Part shown: positions 42,905 through 52,008 of the stretch, one piece after another
Layout: every line of letters begins with the position of its first letter
How positions within the stretch are numbered: position 1 is the first letter of the stretch
Source: Streptomyces griseoluteus
GTDB taxonomy: Bacteria > Actinomycetota > Actinomycetes > Streptomycetales > Streptomycetaceae
Direction of reading: 5' to 3'
NCBI GenBank assembly: GCA_000717735.1
Contig: JOBE01000019.1
Location: 47,997 to 111,996 of the forward strand
DNA length: 64,000 nucleotides
The notes under the pieces: model-generated
Database searches by the model: none
Told to the model about the DNA's origin: nothing
The model's input: only the letters and a program-made list of their open reading frames with translations
Made by a program: the position numbers and the translations under genes

Positions 42905-44424
42905 CCGAGCCGTGGACCGCGACCGGTAGGGGGACCGCCCCCGAGCAGGAGACCGCCCCCGCGCAGGGAACCACCCCCCAGCAGGGGACCGCCGCCGGGA
43001 GGGGGACCGCCACCCCTCCCGGGCGGGTCCGGATTCCCTTTCCGACCGTCGACGAGGTGTCGCGGCACTGCCTCAGTGACGACGAACCGGAGAGCGTACA
43101 CATCGAGGTCCATCTGCCCGGCAGGCTGGACCCGGTACGGCTGCGGGACGCGTTCCGGCGGGCGCTGCTCACCCACCCCCGGGTGCTGGCACGAGAAGTG
43201 CCCGGGCGTGGGCACCGGCGGACCTTCGCGTGGGAGCTGACCGGCCGGCCGGACGGCGATCCGGTGAGTTTCCCGGGGCCGGGACCTGACGCCTTGGCGC
43301 AGGCCCGGGCCCGCGCCCTGACGGATTGCCCGCCGCTCACCATGGTGCCGCCGATGCGCCTGGAAGTCGTCCAGAGGGAAGAGGGCGGGACCGTACTGCT
43401 GCTGACGTTGCATCACACCGCCCTCGACGCCCCGTCGGGGCTACGGGTGCTCGCCACGACCGCCGAACAGTACGGCGGAACGGCAGCCCTCCCGGTTCCC
43501 GGGCGGGTCCGGCCGGAGCGCTCGGGTCCGGCTCCGGGCGGGACCGGTGCCACCGGCCGCACCGTACGGGTGCGGCCCGTACGGGTCGCGCCGGACTCCC
43601 GCACCGGGCCGGTACGCGCGCGTGCCGTGGGCAACGGCATGGTCCAGGCGGACCTGCCCGTTCCGCGGCGTGCGGCGGGGAACGGAGACCTCCCGCCCTG
43701 GACCGTCAACGACCAACTCCTCGTCGCCACCGCACTGATGGTGGGTCGCTGGAACGTCTCGCGGGGCCGGCCGGCGGGTCCGGTACGGCTCACCATGCCC
43801 GTGGACGACCGTACGCTCGGCACGGACATGCCGATGGGCAACGGAACCCGGCTCGTCGAGGTGGCCATGACCTCCGAGGACCCGCGCGACACGGAGCTGC
43901 TGCTCGGCGAGCGGCCGGACCCGGAGGCCGTGGCCCGGCTGCTGCGCACCACCGCCCGGCGCACCCGCGCGCTGAAGTCGGCCGACGGCGCCCCCATGGG
44001 CGCGGGGGCGAGCCTGCTGACCGCACCGCTGCTCCCGGTCGGCGTCCGGGGCGTGCTCACCCGTGGCGCACGGCGGGCGGCGGCGTCCTGGACGTCGACG
44101 GCGCTGGTCACCAACATCGGACGCGTGCCGTACGCACTGGACTTCGGCGACGCGGGACGGGCGACGGCCGTGTGGTTCTCCGCGCCGGCGCGGATGCCGC
44201 GCGGGCTGAGCGTGGCGGCGGCTTCCACCGGCGGGCGCCTGCATGTGACGTTGCGCTGGTCGCGGGCGCTGCTCGGTGACGCGGCGGGCGCGGAACTGGC
44301 CGACCTGTTCGCGGAGTCGCTGTCGACGACGTCTCTCGCTCCGGCGGGGGACGACACACCACGTCCGGACCCGACACCGGTGGGAACCCGCTCCACCCAG
44401 GACAACCACAAGAGGCCGTCATGA
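42901..44424 (+). CDS. PapA/condensation-domain-like acyltransferase
   Basis: A 507-residue protein of the CoA-dependent/condensation acyltransferase superfamily. The HHxxxD catalytic motif is seen as LHHTALDAPSG with His171, His172 and Asp176. A second conserved region resembles the DFG-like loop (DFGDAGRATAVWFSAP), and NGTRLVEVAM lies before it. There is no membrane helix. The first 40 residues are a Gly/Thr/Gln-rich repetitive stretch. It starts at a GTG overlapping the AftD-like stop and its stop overlaps the next ATG. Esterification of a glycan or lipid, as done by PapA proteins of mycobacteria, fits the neighbourhood; the exact substrate is not known. Confidence 0.82.
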   Translation: MTEPWTATGRGTAPEQETAPAQGTTPQQGTAAGRGTATPPGRVRIPFPTVDEVSRHCLSDDEPESVHIEVHLPGRLDPVRLRDAFRRALLTHPRVLAREVPGRGHRRTFAWELTGRPDGDPVSFPGPGPDALAQARARALTDCPPLTMVPPMRLEVVQREEGGTVLLLTLHHTALDAPSGLRVLATTAEQYGGTAALPVPGRVRPERSGPAPGGTGATGRTVRVRPVRVAPDSRTGPVRARAVGNGMVQADLPVPRRAAGNGDLPPWTVNDQLLVATALMVGRWNVSRGRPAGPVRLTMPVDDRTLGTDMPMGNGTRLVEVAMTSEDPRDTELLLGERPDPEAVARLLRTTARRTRALKSADGAPMGAGASLLTAPLLPVGVRGVLTRGARRAAASWTSTALVTNIGRVPYALDFGDAGRATAVWFSAPARMPRGLSVAAASTGGRLHVTLRWSRALLGDAAGAELADLFAESLSTTSLAPAGDDTPRPDPTPVGTRSTQDNHKRPS

Positions 44425-45242
44425 CCACCTCAGCCGAAGCGGCAGCCACCGACGCAGCGGCCACCGGCTCGGAAGCAACCGGTAAGTCGCCCGGGACGGA
44501 CGCGACTTCGCCTGCCCCCCGCACCCCCGAGCTGCGGGACTTCTACGAGAACCCCACCGTTCCCGTCGCCTCCGGGGAGGCCCGGACACTGCGGCAGGCC
44601 CGGATGCTGGCCGACGCGCTCGGCCCCGTGGGGCCCGGCCGCCCGGCCGCGACCGTGCTCGACGTGGGCTGCGGGGACGGCTCGGCGGGCGCGATCGCGG
44701 CCCGCGTACTCCGCGGGCACCGCGTCGTGGGGATCGACTGGTCGCAGGACGCCCTGCGCCGGGCGGCCCCGCGCCTGAGCCAGGTCGTCCGCGGCGAGCT
44801 GACCGGCAGCGGGCTGCCGTTCGCCTCCGACAGTGCCGACGCCGTCCTGTTCAGCGAGGTCGTCGAGCACCTGGTCGACCCCGACAGCGCCCTCGACGAA
44901 CTGCGCAGGGTCCTGCGGCCCGGCGGGCATCTCATGCTCTCCACGCCGAACCTCGGCGCCTGGTACAACCGCGCGCTGCTGCTCGCCGGAGTCCAGCCGG
45001 TGTTCTCCGAGGTGAGCCTGCGGCGCATCCACGGCCGTCCGGGCAGCGAGGTCGTGGGCCATCTGCGGCTGTACACGGCACGCGCGTTGCGCGAGTTCGT
45101 GGCGGCGTCCGGGTTCGAGGTGGTGAAGCTCGCCGGCGCGCCGTTCCACGGAGTCCCGCGCCCGCTGCGGCCGCTGGACCGGCTGGCCTGCGGGGCGCCG
45201 TCGCTCGCGTCCATCCTCCTCGTGCATGCGAGAAAGGTGTAG
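44421..45242 (+). CDS. SAM-dependent class I methyltransferase
   Basis: A 273-residue methyltransferase with motif I TVLDVGCGDGSAGAIAA (about residues 75-90), acidic VVGIDWSQDAL, DAVLFSEVVEHLVDPDSAL and LRPGGHLMLSTPN, all intact. The first 40 residues are a low-complexity Ala/Thr/Ser stretch. The ATG overlaps the preceding acyltransferase stop (ATGA). Its sequence differs enough from the methyltransferase at 37690 that the two probably act at different positions of the same product. Confidence 0.88.
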   Translation: MTTSAEAAATDAAATGSEATGKSPGTDATSPAPRTPELRDFYENPTVPVASGEARTLRQARMLADALGPVGPGRPAATVLDVGCGDGSAGAIAARVLRGHRVVGIDWSQDALRRAAPRLSQVVRGELTGSGLPFASDSADAVLFSEVVEHLVDPDSALDELRRVLRPGGHLMLSTPNLGAWYNRALLLAGVQPVFSEVSLRRIHGRPGSEVVGHLRLYTARALREFVAASGFEVVKLAGAPFHGVPRPLRPLDRLACGAPSLASILLVHARKV

Positions 45243-45245
45243 CCC

Positions 45246-46151
45246 GTGGTGTGGGGTGTGGTCGCCGCGCTGGTGGCGAACGTCCTGTACAGCACCGGCT
45301 TCGTCCTGGAGAAGCGGGCGCTGGCCGGCATGCCGCCGTTGAGCGCCGCACAGCCGGGCCGGGCCCTCCTGCTGCTGGCCGGCCGGCCCCTGTGGATCTG
45401 CGGGGCCGTGGCGCTCGCCCTGGGCTTCGCCGCGCAGCTGGCCGTCTACCGCACCCTGCCGATCGCCGCCGCCCAGGGTCTGTTCCTGTCCGGTCTCGTC
45501 CTCCTGCTCGTGCTCTCGTCGGTGGTGCTCGGCGAGCGGCCCTCCGGCCGCGAGCGGCGTGCGGTGGCCGTCATCGGTCTGGCGCTCGTGATGGTGGTGG
45601 CCTCGCTGTACGAGACCAGCGAGGAGGTCAGCCGTACCGCTCCCACCGGCATCCTGCTGGCCCTGTGCCTGCCGACCCTCGCGGCAGGTCTCGTGCTCTA
45701 CGCGGCCGCGGAGCGGCGCGCCCGCCGACGGCACCGGCAGCCGACCACCGGAGTGGCCTACGCGGTCGCGGTCGGTCTGATCTACGGCGTCAGCTCGCTC
45801 GCGATCAAGGGCGTCTCCGGGCACCTGGACACCGAGGACCTCCTGGGCTCGGTGCCCGCCGTGCTCGCCTCCCCGTACCCGTACCTCCTGCTGCTGACAG
45901 GGGTCAGCGGACTGGTGCTGTCGCAGACCGCCCTGCAGCGCTGCCGGGCGTCCCTGATCGTCCCGGTGTGCTCGACGGTGAGCTGCGTGTTCTCCATCGT
46001 GAGCGGCACGATCGCGTTCGACGAGCCGCTGCCCGACGACCCGTTGCGGCTCTTACTGCGTGTCGGCGGCACCGTACTGGCGCTGACGGTCCTGCTCACC
46101 CTGCCGCGCCACGAGGCGAACACCCCCACTCCCGAAGGAACCCGGTCATGA
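45246..46151 (+). CDS. DMT/EamA-like integral membrane protein
   Basis: A 301-residue protein with about nine or ten membrane helices arranged as two similar halves (start VVWGVVAALVANVLYSTGFVL; second half AYAVAVGLIYGVSSLAIKG), as in drug/metabolite transporters and small sugar-lipid flippases. It starts at GTG 45246, 3 bp after the methyltransferase stop, and its own stop overlaps the next ATG. The context suggests translocation of a lipid-linked sugar or a metabolite; the sequence alone does not show the substrate. Confidence 0.82.
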   Translation: MVWGVVAALVANVLYSTGFVLEKRALAGMPPLSAAQPGRALLLLAGRPLWICGAVALALGFAAQLAVYRTLPIAAAQGLFLSGLVLLLVLSSVVLGERPSGRERRAVAVIGLALVMVVASLYETSEEVSRTAPTGILLALCLPTLAAGLVLYAAAERRARRRHRQPTTGVAYAVAVGLIYGVSSLAIKGVSGHLDTEDLLGSVPAVLASPYPYLLLLTGVSGLVLSQTALQRCRASLIVPVCSTVSCVFSIVSGTIAFDEPLPDDPLRLLLRVGGTVLALTVLLTLPRHEANTPTPEGTRS

Positions 46152-46354
46152 AGTCCGACAGCCCGCTGCTGAAGATTCTCGCCTGCCCGCTCGACAAGGG
46201 GCCGTTGATCCTGGACGAGATCGGGGGCGCGCTCTACAACCCGCGCCTGCGCCGGAGCTATCCGATCGTCGACGGCGTCCCGCAGCTGCTGCCTTCCTCG
46301 GGTGTGCCGACCGTCGCCGAGGAGCCCGCGGTCGAGAGCGAACGCGACGTGTGA
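46148..46354 (+). CDS. Trm112-like small protein
   Basis: A 68-residue protein starting MKSDSPLLKILACPLDKGPL and continuing with ALYNPRLRRSYPIVDGVPQLLP, which matches the UPF0434/Trm112 family. Trm112 proteins activate methyltransferases by forming a complex. Only one Cys (LACP) of the zinc-ribbon set is present, which is common in bacterial members. The ATG overlaps the stop of the membrane-protein gene. It could be a partner for one of the two methyltransferases of the operon; that is inference from position. Confidence 0.85.
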   Translation: MKSDSPLLKILACPLDKGPLILDEIGGALYNPRLRRSYPIVDGVPQLLPSSGVPTVAEEPAVESERDV

Positions 46355-46492
46355 GGTTCTCCCGGCCCGATGCGCGACAACCCGATGCGCGCGGGTGCCC
46401 GGGATCGTTGTCCGGCTGCCGGGAACACCGGCGCGTCGGTGCCTTCCGCGTGGGGAGGGCGGGCCGCGCGCCGCCCTTACGGAAGGCGGAGA

Positions 46493-47665
46493 ATGACCAC
46501 ACGCAGAAGCTTCCTCGGCCGCACCACCGCGGCCGGTGTCATGGCGGGCCTCGCGGCCTCACCGGCGGGGGCCGCGGACGGGACCGGGAGCGGGGCACTC
46601 GCCGGTGACCCGGCCGTTCGGCGCGGCCGGGCCCGCGACGCGATCGTGGCGGTCAACAGCGGCATGCGGGCGCACTACGCCGCGCTCAAGTCGGATCTGA
46701 TCGCGCGGCTCGGTCCCGTCCTCGTCGTCCAGAACGACGCCAGGGGCGGAAGGTTCACCCTCGTCCACGACGGCACGCAGGAGTCGCTGCATCCCGTCGG
46801 GGAGGTGTTCGAGCTGGCGAAGTCCGTCAGCCATGTGCCGCTCGGCGTCTTCTCGATCATCGCGCCCCACCTGAGCGACAGGGTTCCGAACCTCCCCGGC
46901 GCGGACCGCATCGATCCGCACGACCTCCGGATGGTCGCGTTCAAGGGCGCCGCGACCACCGACTGGATCGTGCCGCTCCGGGAGTACGCCGACACGCTGA
47001 CGGCGGCCAGGCAGCAGCTCGACCAGGCCGGCATCCCACCGGAGATGGTGGTCTCGTGCGCGCGGGTGCTCGACGGCGCACTCGCGTTCATCGAGGTCTC
47101 CACCGCGGCCGGGTCCTTCGACATCAGGTCGTTCGAGGACTTCTCCCACGGCGTGTACGCGGGCATCCGGACCAACATGAGGTACGCGGCCGAGGCCCAG
47201 ATCGCGGGTGTGCAGGGCGTCCTGCGGAAGTGGCGGGCCCGGATCGGCGAGGAGGCGTGGCGGGACCTGTACACGGTCGTGCTGTCCCAGTGGGCCACGT
47301 CCGAACTGAACCAGAACTCGATCATCATCAGGCCGTGCATGAACCCGGCGAAGGTGGCCACCCATCTGATCGACCTGCCGGCCGCCGAGCCGCTCTCGGA
47401 CCCGGTCTTCGTGGCCCTGGACAACCTCGCCCGGATCGTGCAGGACAACATCGCGGCGGAGTTGGTCTTCCCTTCGGACCGGGCGGCCGCCGACGCGCTC
47501 AAGGGCCCGCAGGACCTGCTGGCCGACGAGATCCTGGACCAGCTCGGTGCGGCGACGCCGGGCGCGGCGGCGTACTCCGCACCTGCCGGGACCGGGAGGG
47601 GCGCCTGCCCCGTCACCCGACGGGGCGCGGCTTCTCGGCAGGGCGGTACGGCGCACGACCTCTGA
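46493..47665 (+). CDS. Tat-exported protein of unknown function
   Basis: A 390-residue protein with a twin-arginine signal (TTRRSFLGRTTAAG, hydrophobic AGVMAGLAA, cleavage near AGA-AD). The mature part is mostly alpha-helical (RARDAIVAVNSGMRAHYAALK onward) and I recognise no family. The last about 45 residues are low-complexity (Gly/Ala/Thr/Arg). ATG 46493 follows GGAAGGCGGAGA. It follows the Trm112-like gene by 138 bp, reading the same way, and is convergent with the TetR gene only 6 bp away. Export by Tat suggests it folds or binds a cofactor in the cytoplasm. Confidence 0.8.
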   Translation: MTTRRSFLGRTTAAGVMAGLAASPAGAADGTGSGALAGDPAVRRGRARDAIVAVNSGMRAHYAALKSDLIARLGPVLVVQNDARGGRFTLVHDGTQESLHPVGEVFELAKSVSHVPLGVFSIIAPHLSDRVPNLPGADRIDPHDLRMVAFKGAATTDWIVPLREYADTLTAARQQLDQAGIPPEMVVSCARVLDGALAFIEVSTAAGSFDIRSFEDFSHGVYAGIRTNMRYAAEAQIAGVQGVLRKWRARIGEEAWRDLYTVVLSQWATSELNQNSIIIRPCMNPAKVATHLIDLPAAEPLSDPVFVALDNLARIVQDNIAAELVFPSDRAAADALKGPQDLLADEILDQLGAATPGAAAYSAPAGTGRGACPVTRRGAASRQGGTAHDL

Positions 47666-47671
47666 GGCCGG

Positions 47672-48391
47672 TCACGCCTCCGGTTGCGCCCCCGAGTCCG
47701 CCCCCGGCGGTCGCAGCGCGCGAGTCAGCCGGTCGAGGTCGCCGGCGCTCGTCGGTGCCGTCCCCGTGAGGGTGTCGACGAGCGCCTGGGCGAGCACGGT
47801 CGCCGTGCCGATCCGGGTGTCCTCCCGCTCGTCCCCGGTGACCTTCCCGATCACCGCGTCACGTACCGCCGGAGAGGTCTCGGAGTCCCCGAACAGGTCG
47901 GGGAACGAGAGCGCCATCATGCACACGCCCACGTTGGCGGAGAGGATCGACCGGCCCGCGAGCTCCAGGGACATCCGCAGGCGGCCGGCGTCGCGGCAGC
48001 GCTCCACGGCCTTCAGGAGGATCGCCTGCGCCTCCGTGATGGCCTGCGGCTTGGCCTCGCCCGTCGGCGTGAACATCAGTCGGTAGAGGTACGGGTTGCG
48101 GAGCGCGAAGCCGACGTGGCTGTCCCAGGCCGTCCGCAGGTCCGCCACCGGATCGTCGGTGAGGGGGTTGCGCCGCTTGTCGGTGAGGAAGCGCTCGAAG
48201 CCGATGTCGGCGACCGCCGTGAGCAGCCCCTGCTTGTCGCCGAACTGGCGGTAGATCTCGGGCATGCCGACCTTGGCCCGGTCGCAGATGGCGCGGGTGG
48301 AGATCGCGAGCGCGTCCTTGTCGGCGAGGAGTTCCTCGGTGGCCCGCAGGATGCGCTCTCGCGCCGTCGAGGTGAATTCGGTGCCGCCCAT
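47672..48391 (-). CDS. TetR-family transcriptional regulator
   Basis: A 239-residue repressor-type protein. The HTH is in the N-terminal region (ARERILRATEELL, ISTRAICDRAKVGMPEIYRQFGDKQGLL), which is the TetR signature, followed by a helical ligand domain. ATG 48391 follows GGAGG; a GTG 12 codons earlier lacks a ribosome site. It is divergent from the isochorismatase-family gene with a short AT-rich region between, the standard TetR arrangement, so it probably represses that gene and itself. Confidence 0.9.
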   Translation of the reverse strand: MGGTEFTSTARERILRATEELLADKDALAISTRAICDRAKVGMPEIYRQFGDKQGLLTAVADIGFERFLTDKRRNPLTDDPVADLRTAWDSHVGFALRNPYLYRLMFTPTGEAKPQAITEAQAILLKAVERCRDAGRLRMSLELAGRSILSANVGVCMMALSFPDLFGDSETSPAVRDAVIGKVTGDEREDTRIGTATVLAQALVDTLTGTAPTSAGDLDRLTRALRPPGADSGAQPEA

Positions 48392-48458
48392 GCCCGCCTT
48401 GCCTCCGCTGCCGCCCTTGCCTCTCACGGTAGCAGCGCTGACACTCTCGATCCTTCGC

Positions 48459-48475
48459 CGTTATCATCGATTACG
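48459..48475. promoter_or_regulatory. Candidate TetR operator
   Basis: CGTTATCATCGATTACG is an imperfect palindrome (six of eight pairs match) in the divergent region between the TetR and isochorismatase genes. It stands out because it is AT-rich in this genome. Confidence 0.4.
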
Positions 48476-48543
48476 AACTGTGTTAGCGTTGAAAACATCC
48501 CGGGGGTCGGACCACCTCCGGTCCCTTCCGCGAAAGGAATGCC

Positions 48544-49161
48544 ATGACCGCGTCCACGACCCTGCGCGATGTGATCGGACTGCCCCAGGAGCTTCCCCGC
48601 CTGGGCGAGTCGGCACTGATCATGATCGACTTCCAGAACACCTACCGCACCGGCGTGATGCGGCTCGACGGGGCCGAGAAGGCCGTCGCCGCCGGCGCGC
48701 GTCTGCTCGCCGCCGCTCGCGCCGCGGGCGCCCCCGTCGTCCACGTCGTCAACGACGGCGGTGAGGGCACGCCGTACGACATCCGGGCGGAGATCGGCGC
48801 GATCAGCCCGGAAGTCGCCCCGGTCGAGGGGGAGAAGGTGGTCGTGAAGCAGTTCCCCGACGCCTTCCACGCCACCGACCTCGCCGACGTCCTGAAGGAC
48901 CTCGGCCTCGGCGGAGACCTGGTCATCGTCGGCTTCATGACGCACATGTGCGTCCTCTTCACCGCACAGGGAGCCTTCAACCGCGGCTACCGCCCGACCG
49001 TGGTCGCCGAGGCCACCGCGACCCGCCCCCTCGCGGCGCCGGACGGCTCCGTCCTCCCGTCGGACGTACTGCGGGACGCGAGCCTGACGACGGTCTCCGA
49101 CCTGTTCGGAACGGTCGCCCGCACGGTCGACGAGCTCGTCGCCGCGACGCCGGTGAGCTGA
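48544..49161 (+). CDS. Isochorismatase-family cysteine hydrolase
   Basis: A 205-residue hydrolase. The catalytic triad is intact: Asp29 (LIMIDFQNTY), Lys102 (VVVKQFPDAF) and Cys136 (FMTHMCVLFT), with the conserved cis-peptide neighbourhood before Cys. The family includes nicotinamidases, N-carbamoyl amidases and isochorismatases; the presence of the triad Cys favours an amidase rather than a true isochorismatase. ATG 48544 follows GCGAAAGGAATGCC. It is controlled in all likelihood by the divergent TetR gene. Confidence 0.9.
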   Translation: MTASTTLRDVIGLPQELPRLGESALIMIDFQNTYRTGVMRLDGAEKAVAAGARLLAAARAAGAPVVHVVNDGGEGTPYDIRAEIGAISPEVAPVEGEKVVVKQFPDAFHATDLADVLKDLGLGGDLVIVGFMTHMCVLFTAQGAFNRGYRPTVVAEATATRPLAAPDGSVLPSDVLRDASLTTVSDLFGTVARTVDELVAATPVS

Positions 49162-49339
49162 CTGCCGACTGCGCCCGGGCGCGGGGGCGTTCCGTCCGGC
49201 CCGCGACACCGGGAGTTCACCCGAGGTGTGCCCCAAGACCCTCTGACGATCGGTTGCGGGTCGCCCTGCTCGGCGGTAATGGCGGTCGGCCCGTGACATC
49301 AGCCCGGGCGTTCCCGTACGTGCGCCCCCTGGAGGACGT

Positions 49340-51865
49340 GTGCCACCCGCCGCCGAGACCGTGCGCGACGAGGTCGACGGCGAGGCGGCGACGGACGGCG
49401 CCCCGGCCGCTCCGGGCGCCCCGCGCCGTCCGACCGTCGTCGGTCCGCTCTCCGCCGCCCTTCTCGGCGCGGTTCTGTTCTGCCTCGCGACCCGGCTCTC
49501 CGGGAGCCACCCCTTCGGGCCGATGACCAGGAACGTCGTCGACCTCGGCCAGCAGTACCTGCCGTACCACGCCTACTGGCGCTCCTTCCTCCTCGGCGAG
49601 ACGCGCGGAGACGCCTTCCTCAACTGGAACTCCGGCTTCGGCGCCAACTTCCTCGGTGACATCGGCACGTATCTGAGCAGCCCGTTCAGTCTGCTCGTCG
49701 TGCTCTTCCCCGCGGACCGGATCGAGCTCGCCCTGTACGTCGTGACCGCCGTCAAGATCGCCGCGGCCGCGGCGGCCATGGCGCTGCTGCTCCTGCGGCT
49801 GAGGCCCGGTCCCTGGCCCGTCGCCGCCGTGCTCGGCACCGCGTACGCCCTCTCCGGCTGGACCTTCGGCTCCGGCGCCGACGTCCCGATGTGGCTCGAC
49901 GGGCTCGTCGCCTTCCCCCTGCTCTGCCTGGTCGGGGAGTGGGCCCGCGCCGGACGCCGCCCCGTCCTCGGGCCCCTCGTCGTCGCGCTCGCCTGGACCG
50001 CCAACTTCTACACGGCGTACATGGCCACCGTCGGCGCCGCCGTCGTCCTCGCCGTACGGCTCCTGACCGCCGACGAGACGGCCGGGGCCCGGCAGCGCCT
50101 CGTCGGGGCGCTGCGCGCCGCCCGTGCCGTCCTCATCGGCGTCGGGCTCGCCGCACCGCTCGTCGTGGTCGTCTTCCTCGCCACCCGCGTCGCCGACCCC
50201 ACCCCGGAGACCGCGTTCGCGCCCGCCGCCTGGACGGACCTCCTCGCCCGGCTCCTCCCCGCCACCGAGAGCGTGGACAGCCCCGCCCTGTTCATCGGTA
50301 CGCCCGCGCTCGCCCTCGCCCTCACCCTGCCGTTCCACCGCGCGGTCCCCCCGCGCGTCCGGGCCGGCTGGACGGCCGCGGTCGTCCTGGTGGCGCTGTC
50401 ACTCCAGTGGGAGCCGACCCATCTCCTCTGGCACGCCGGAGCCTCGCCCAACGGCAATCCGTACCGTCAGGCCTTCGTCCTGTGCGGCCTGCTGCTGATC
50501 GCGGCCTGGTTCTCCGCGGCGCCGGGCGTGCCCCGCCCGGCCGCGCTCCTCGCGGGCGGCGCGCTGCTCGGACTCCTGGCCCGGGCGGCCCAGGGGAGTC
50601 CCGACATCGACGGGTGGACCTACCCCGTCCTCGCCGTGTCGGCGGTCCTGGCGCTCGCCGCCGCCGTCCTCCTCACGCTGCCGGACGGTCGCCGGATCCC
50701 CGCGCGCGTACTGCCGGTTCTGGCCGTGACCCTGCTCGTCGTCGCCCAGGCGGGCGAGACGGCCGTCACCGGGAAGCGGATCGAGGAACAACAGCGCGAG
50801 AAGCTCGCCTGGTCCCCGCGGGTCGGCCCCTGGCACACGGCCGTGGCCGACGCGGTGAACCGCGCGGACGGCTGGCCCCGGCACCGCACGGAGCCGGGAG
50901 AGGTCCCCGGCGGCAACGACGTGCTCCTCGTCGGAGGCCAGGGGGCCGACTACTACAGCAGCCTCACCTCCGAGGTCACCGCCGGCACCCTGGCCTCCCT
51001 CGGCTTCGGGTACTACGCCAAGGGCCGGCACCCGGTCACCCTCGACAACCCGGTGACCGACGCGCTGTTCTCCATCGGAACCCGCGTCCGCTCGCGGCCC
51101 ACGGAGCCGGTACGGCGGGACGCCGCGCCCCGCGCCACGGTCTCCGTCACCACCACCCCCGTACCGCCGCTGGTCACCGTCCGTGCCCCGGACCGGCGGG
51201 GCACGCGCCCCGGGGACTCGGCCTTCGCGGAGCAGGAACGCCTCCTCGGCGCCGAGGTGTACGAGCTGCCGCCCGTCGTCCGTACCGGACGCACCCTCAC
51301 CGCCCGCTGCCCGGCGGGCTCCCGGGTCTGGTTCTGGGCGCCCGAGTACAAGGGCGCGGCGGCGCTCCTGGGGGAGTGGTCGGTGGACTTCGACGGCAGG
51401 CCGCCCGCCGTCCGCGCCCCCATGCAGGCCCTCGGCACCGTGCCCGCCTCCGGGGACGTGCGGGTGGAGCTGACCCCGGAGGCCAGGCCGCGGCTGCCCC
51501 GCCGACCGGTCGGCTGTCTGCTCCAGGACCGGCTCGACTCCGCCGTACGGCAGTTGACCGCCACCGGCGCCACCCGCGTACACGCCACCGGACACACCGT
51601 CACGGCCGAACTGCCCCCGGGCAGCAAGGGCTTCGCCGTGCTCGCCGTACCCCGCGTCTCCGGCTGGCGCTGCGCAGCCGGTGCGGCGGAGCCACGGCCC
51701 GCGCGCGCGTACGAGGGGCTCATCGCCGTTCCGCTCGACGGCCGGGCGAACACGGTCACGTGCTCCTTCCAGCCCCCGGGGCTGCGCCTCGGCGGCGCCG
51801 TCGGCCTGGCCGCGCTCCTGGCCCTGGCGGCGACGGGAGTCCTGCACCGGCGGTCCCGTCGGTGA
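49340..51865 (+). CDS. YfhO-like polytopic membrane protein
   Basis: An 841-residue protein with about twelve membrane helices in the first 500 residues and a last helix at the C-terminus (GAVGLAALLALAATGVLHRR), between which lies an external domain of about 300 residues. The motif NVVDLGQQYLPYHAYW near residue 65, and WNSGFGANFLGDIGTYLSSP shortly after (here shortened), are typical of YfhO proteins, GT-C-fold enzymes linked to glycosylation of lipoteichoic acid in Firmicutes. GTG 49340 follows GGAGG. It is followed on the same strand by two glycosyltransferase genes, which supports a role in cell-envelope glycan decoration. Confidence 0.88.
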   Translation: MPPAAETVRDEVDGEAATDGAPAAPGAPRRPTVVGPLSAALLGAVLFCLATRLSGSHPFGPMTRNVVDLGQQYLPYHAYWRSFLLGETRGDAFLNWNSGFGANFLGDIGTYLSSPFSLLVVLFPADRIELALYVVTAVKIAAAAAAMALLLLRLRPGPWPVAAVLGTAYALSGWTFGSGADVPMWLDGLVAFPLLCLVGEWARAGRRPVLGPLVVALAWTANFYTAYMATVGAAVVLAVRLLTADETAGARQRLVGALRAARAVLIGVGLAAPLVVVVFLATRVADPTPETAFAPAAWTDLLARLLPATESVDSPALFIGTPALALALTLPFHRAVPPRVRAGWTAAVVLVALSLQWEPTHLLWHAGASPNGNPYRQAFVLCGLLLIAAWFSAAPGVPRPAALLAGGALLGLLARAAQGSPDIDGWTYPVLAVSAVLALAAAVLLTLPDGRRIPARVLPVLAVTLLVVAQAGETAVTGKRIEEQQREKLAWSPRVGPWHTAVADAVNRADGWPRHRTEPGEVPGGNDVLLVGGQGADYYSSLTSEVTAGTLASLGFGYYAKGRHPVTLDNPVTDALFSIGTRVRSRPTEPVRRDAAPRATVSVTTTPVPPLVTVRAPDRRGTRPGDSAFAEQERLLGAEVYELPPVVRTGRTLTARCPAGSRVWFWAPEYKGAAALLGEWSVDFDGRPPAVRAPMQALGTVPASGDVRVELTPEARPRLPRRPVGCLLQDRLDSAVRQLTATGATRVHATGHTVTAELPPGSKGFAVLAVPRVSGWRCAAGAAEPRPARAYEGLIAVPLDGRANTVTCSFQPPGLRLGGAVGLAALLALAATGVLHRRSRR

Positions 51866-52008
51866 CGCGGCCCTCCCCACGGACTTTCCGCAGGGGACGA
51901 CAAGAGTTCACCCGGAGTGCACGCGCGGATCGTTCGCCCGGAAAGGGCGAGCGTTACTGTGCCCGCCGTAGCGACGTTTAATTGTTCGATTCAGTATGGG
52001 GATTCCGA

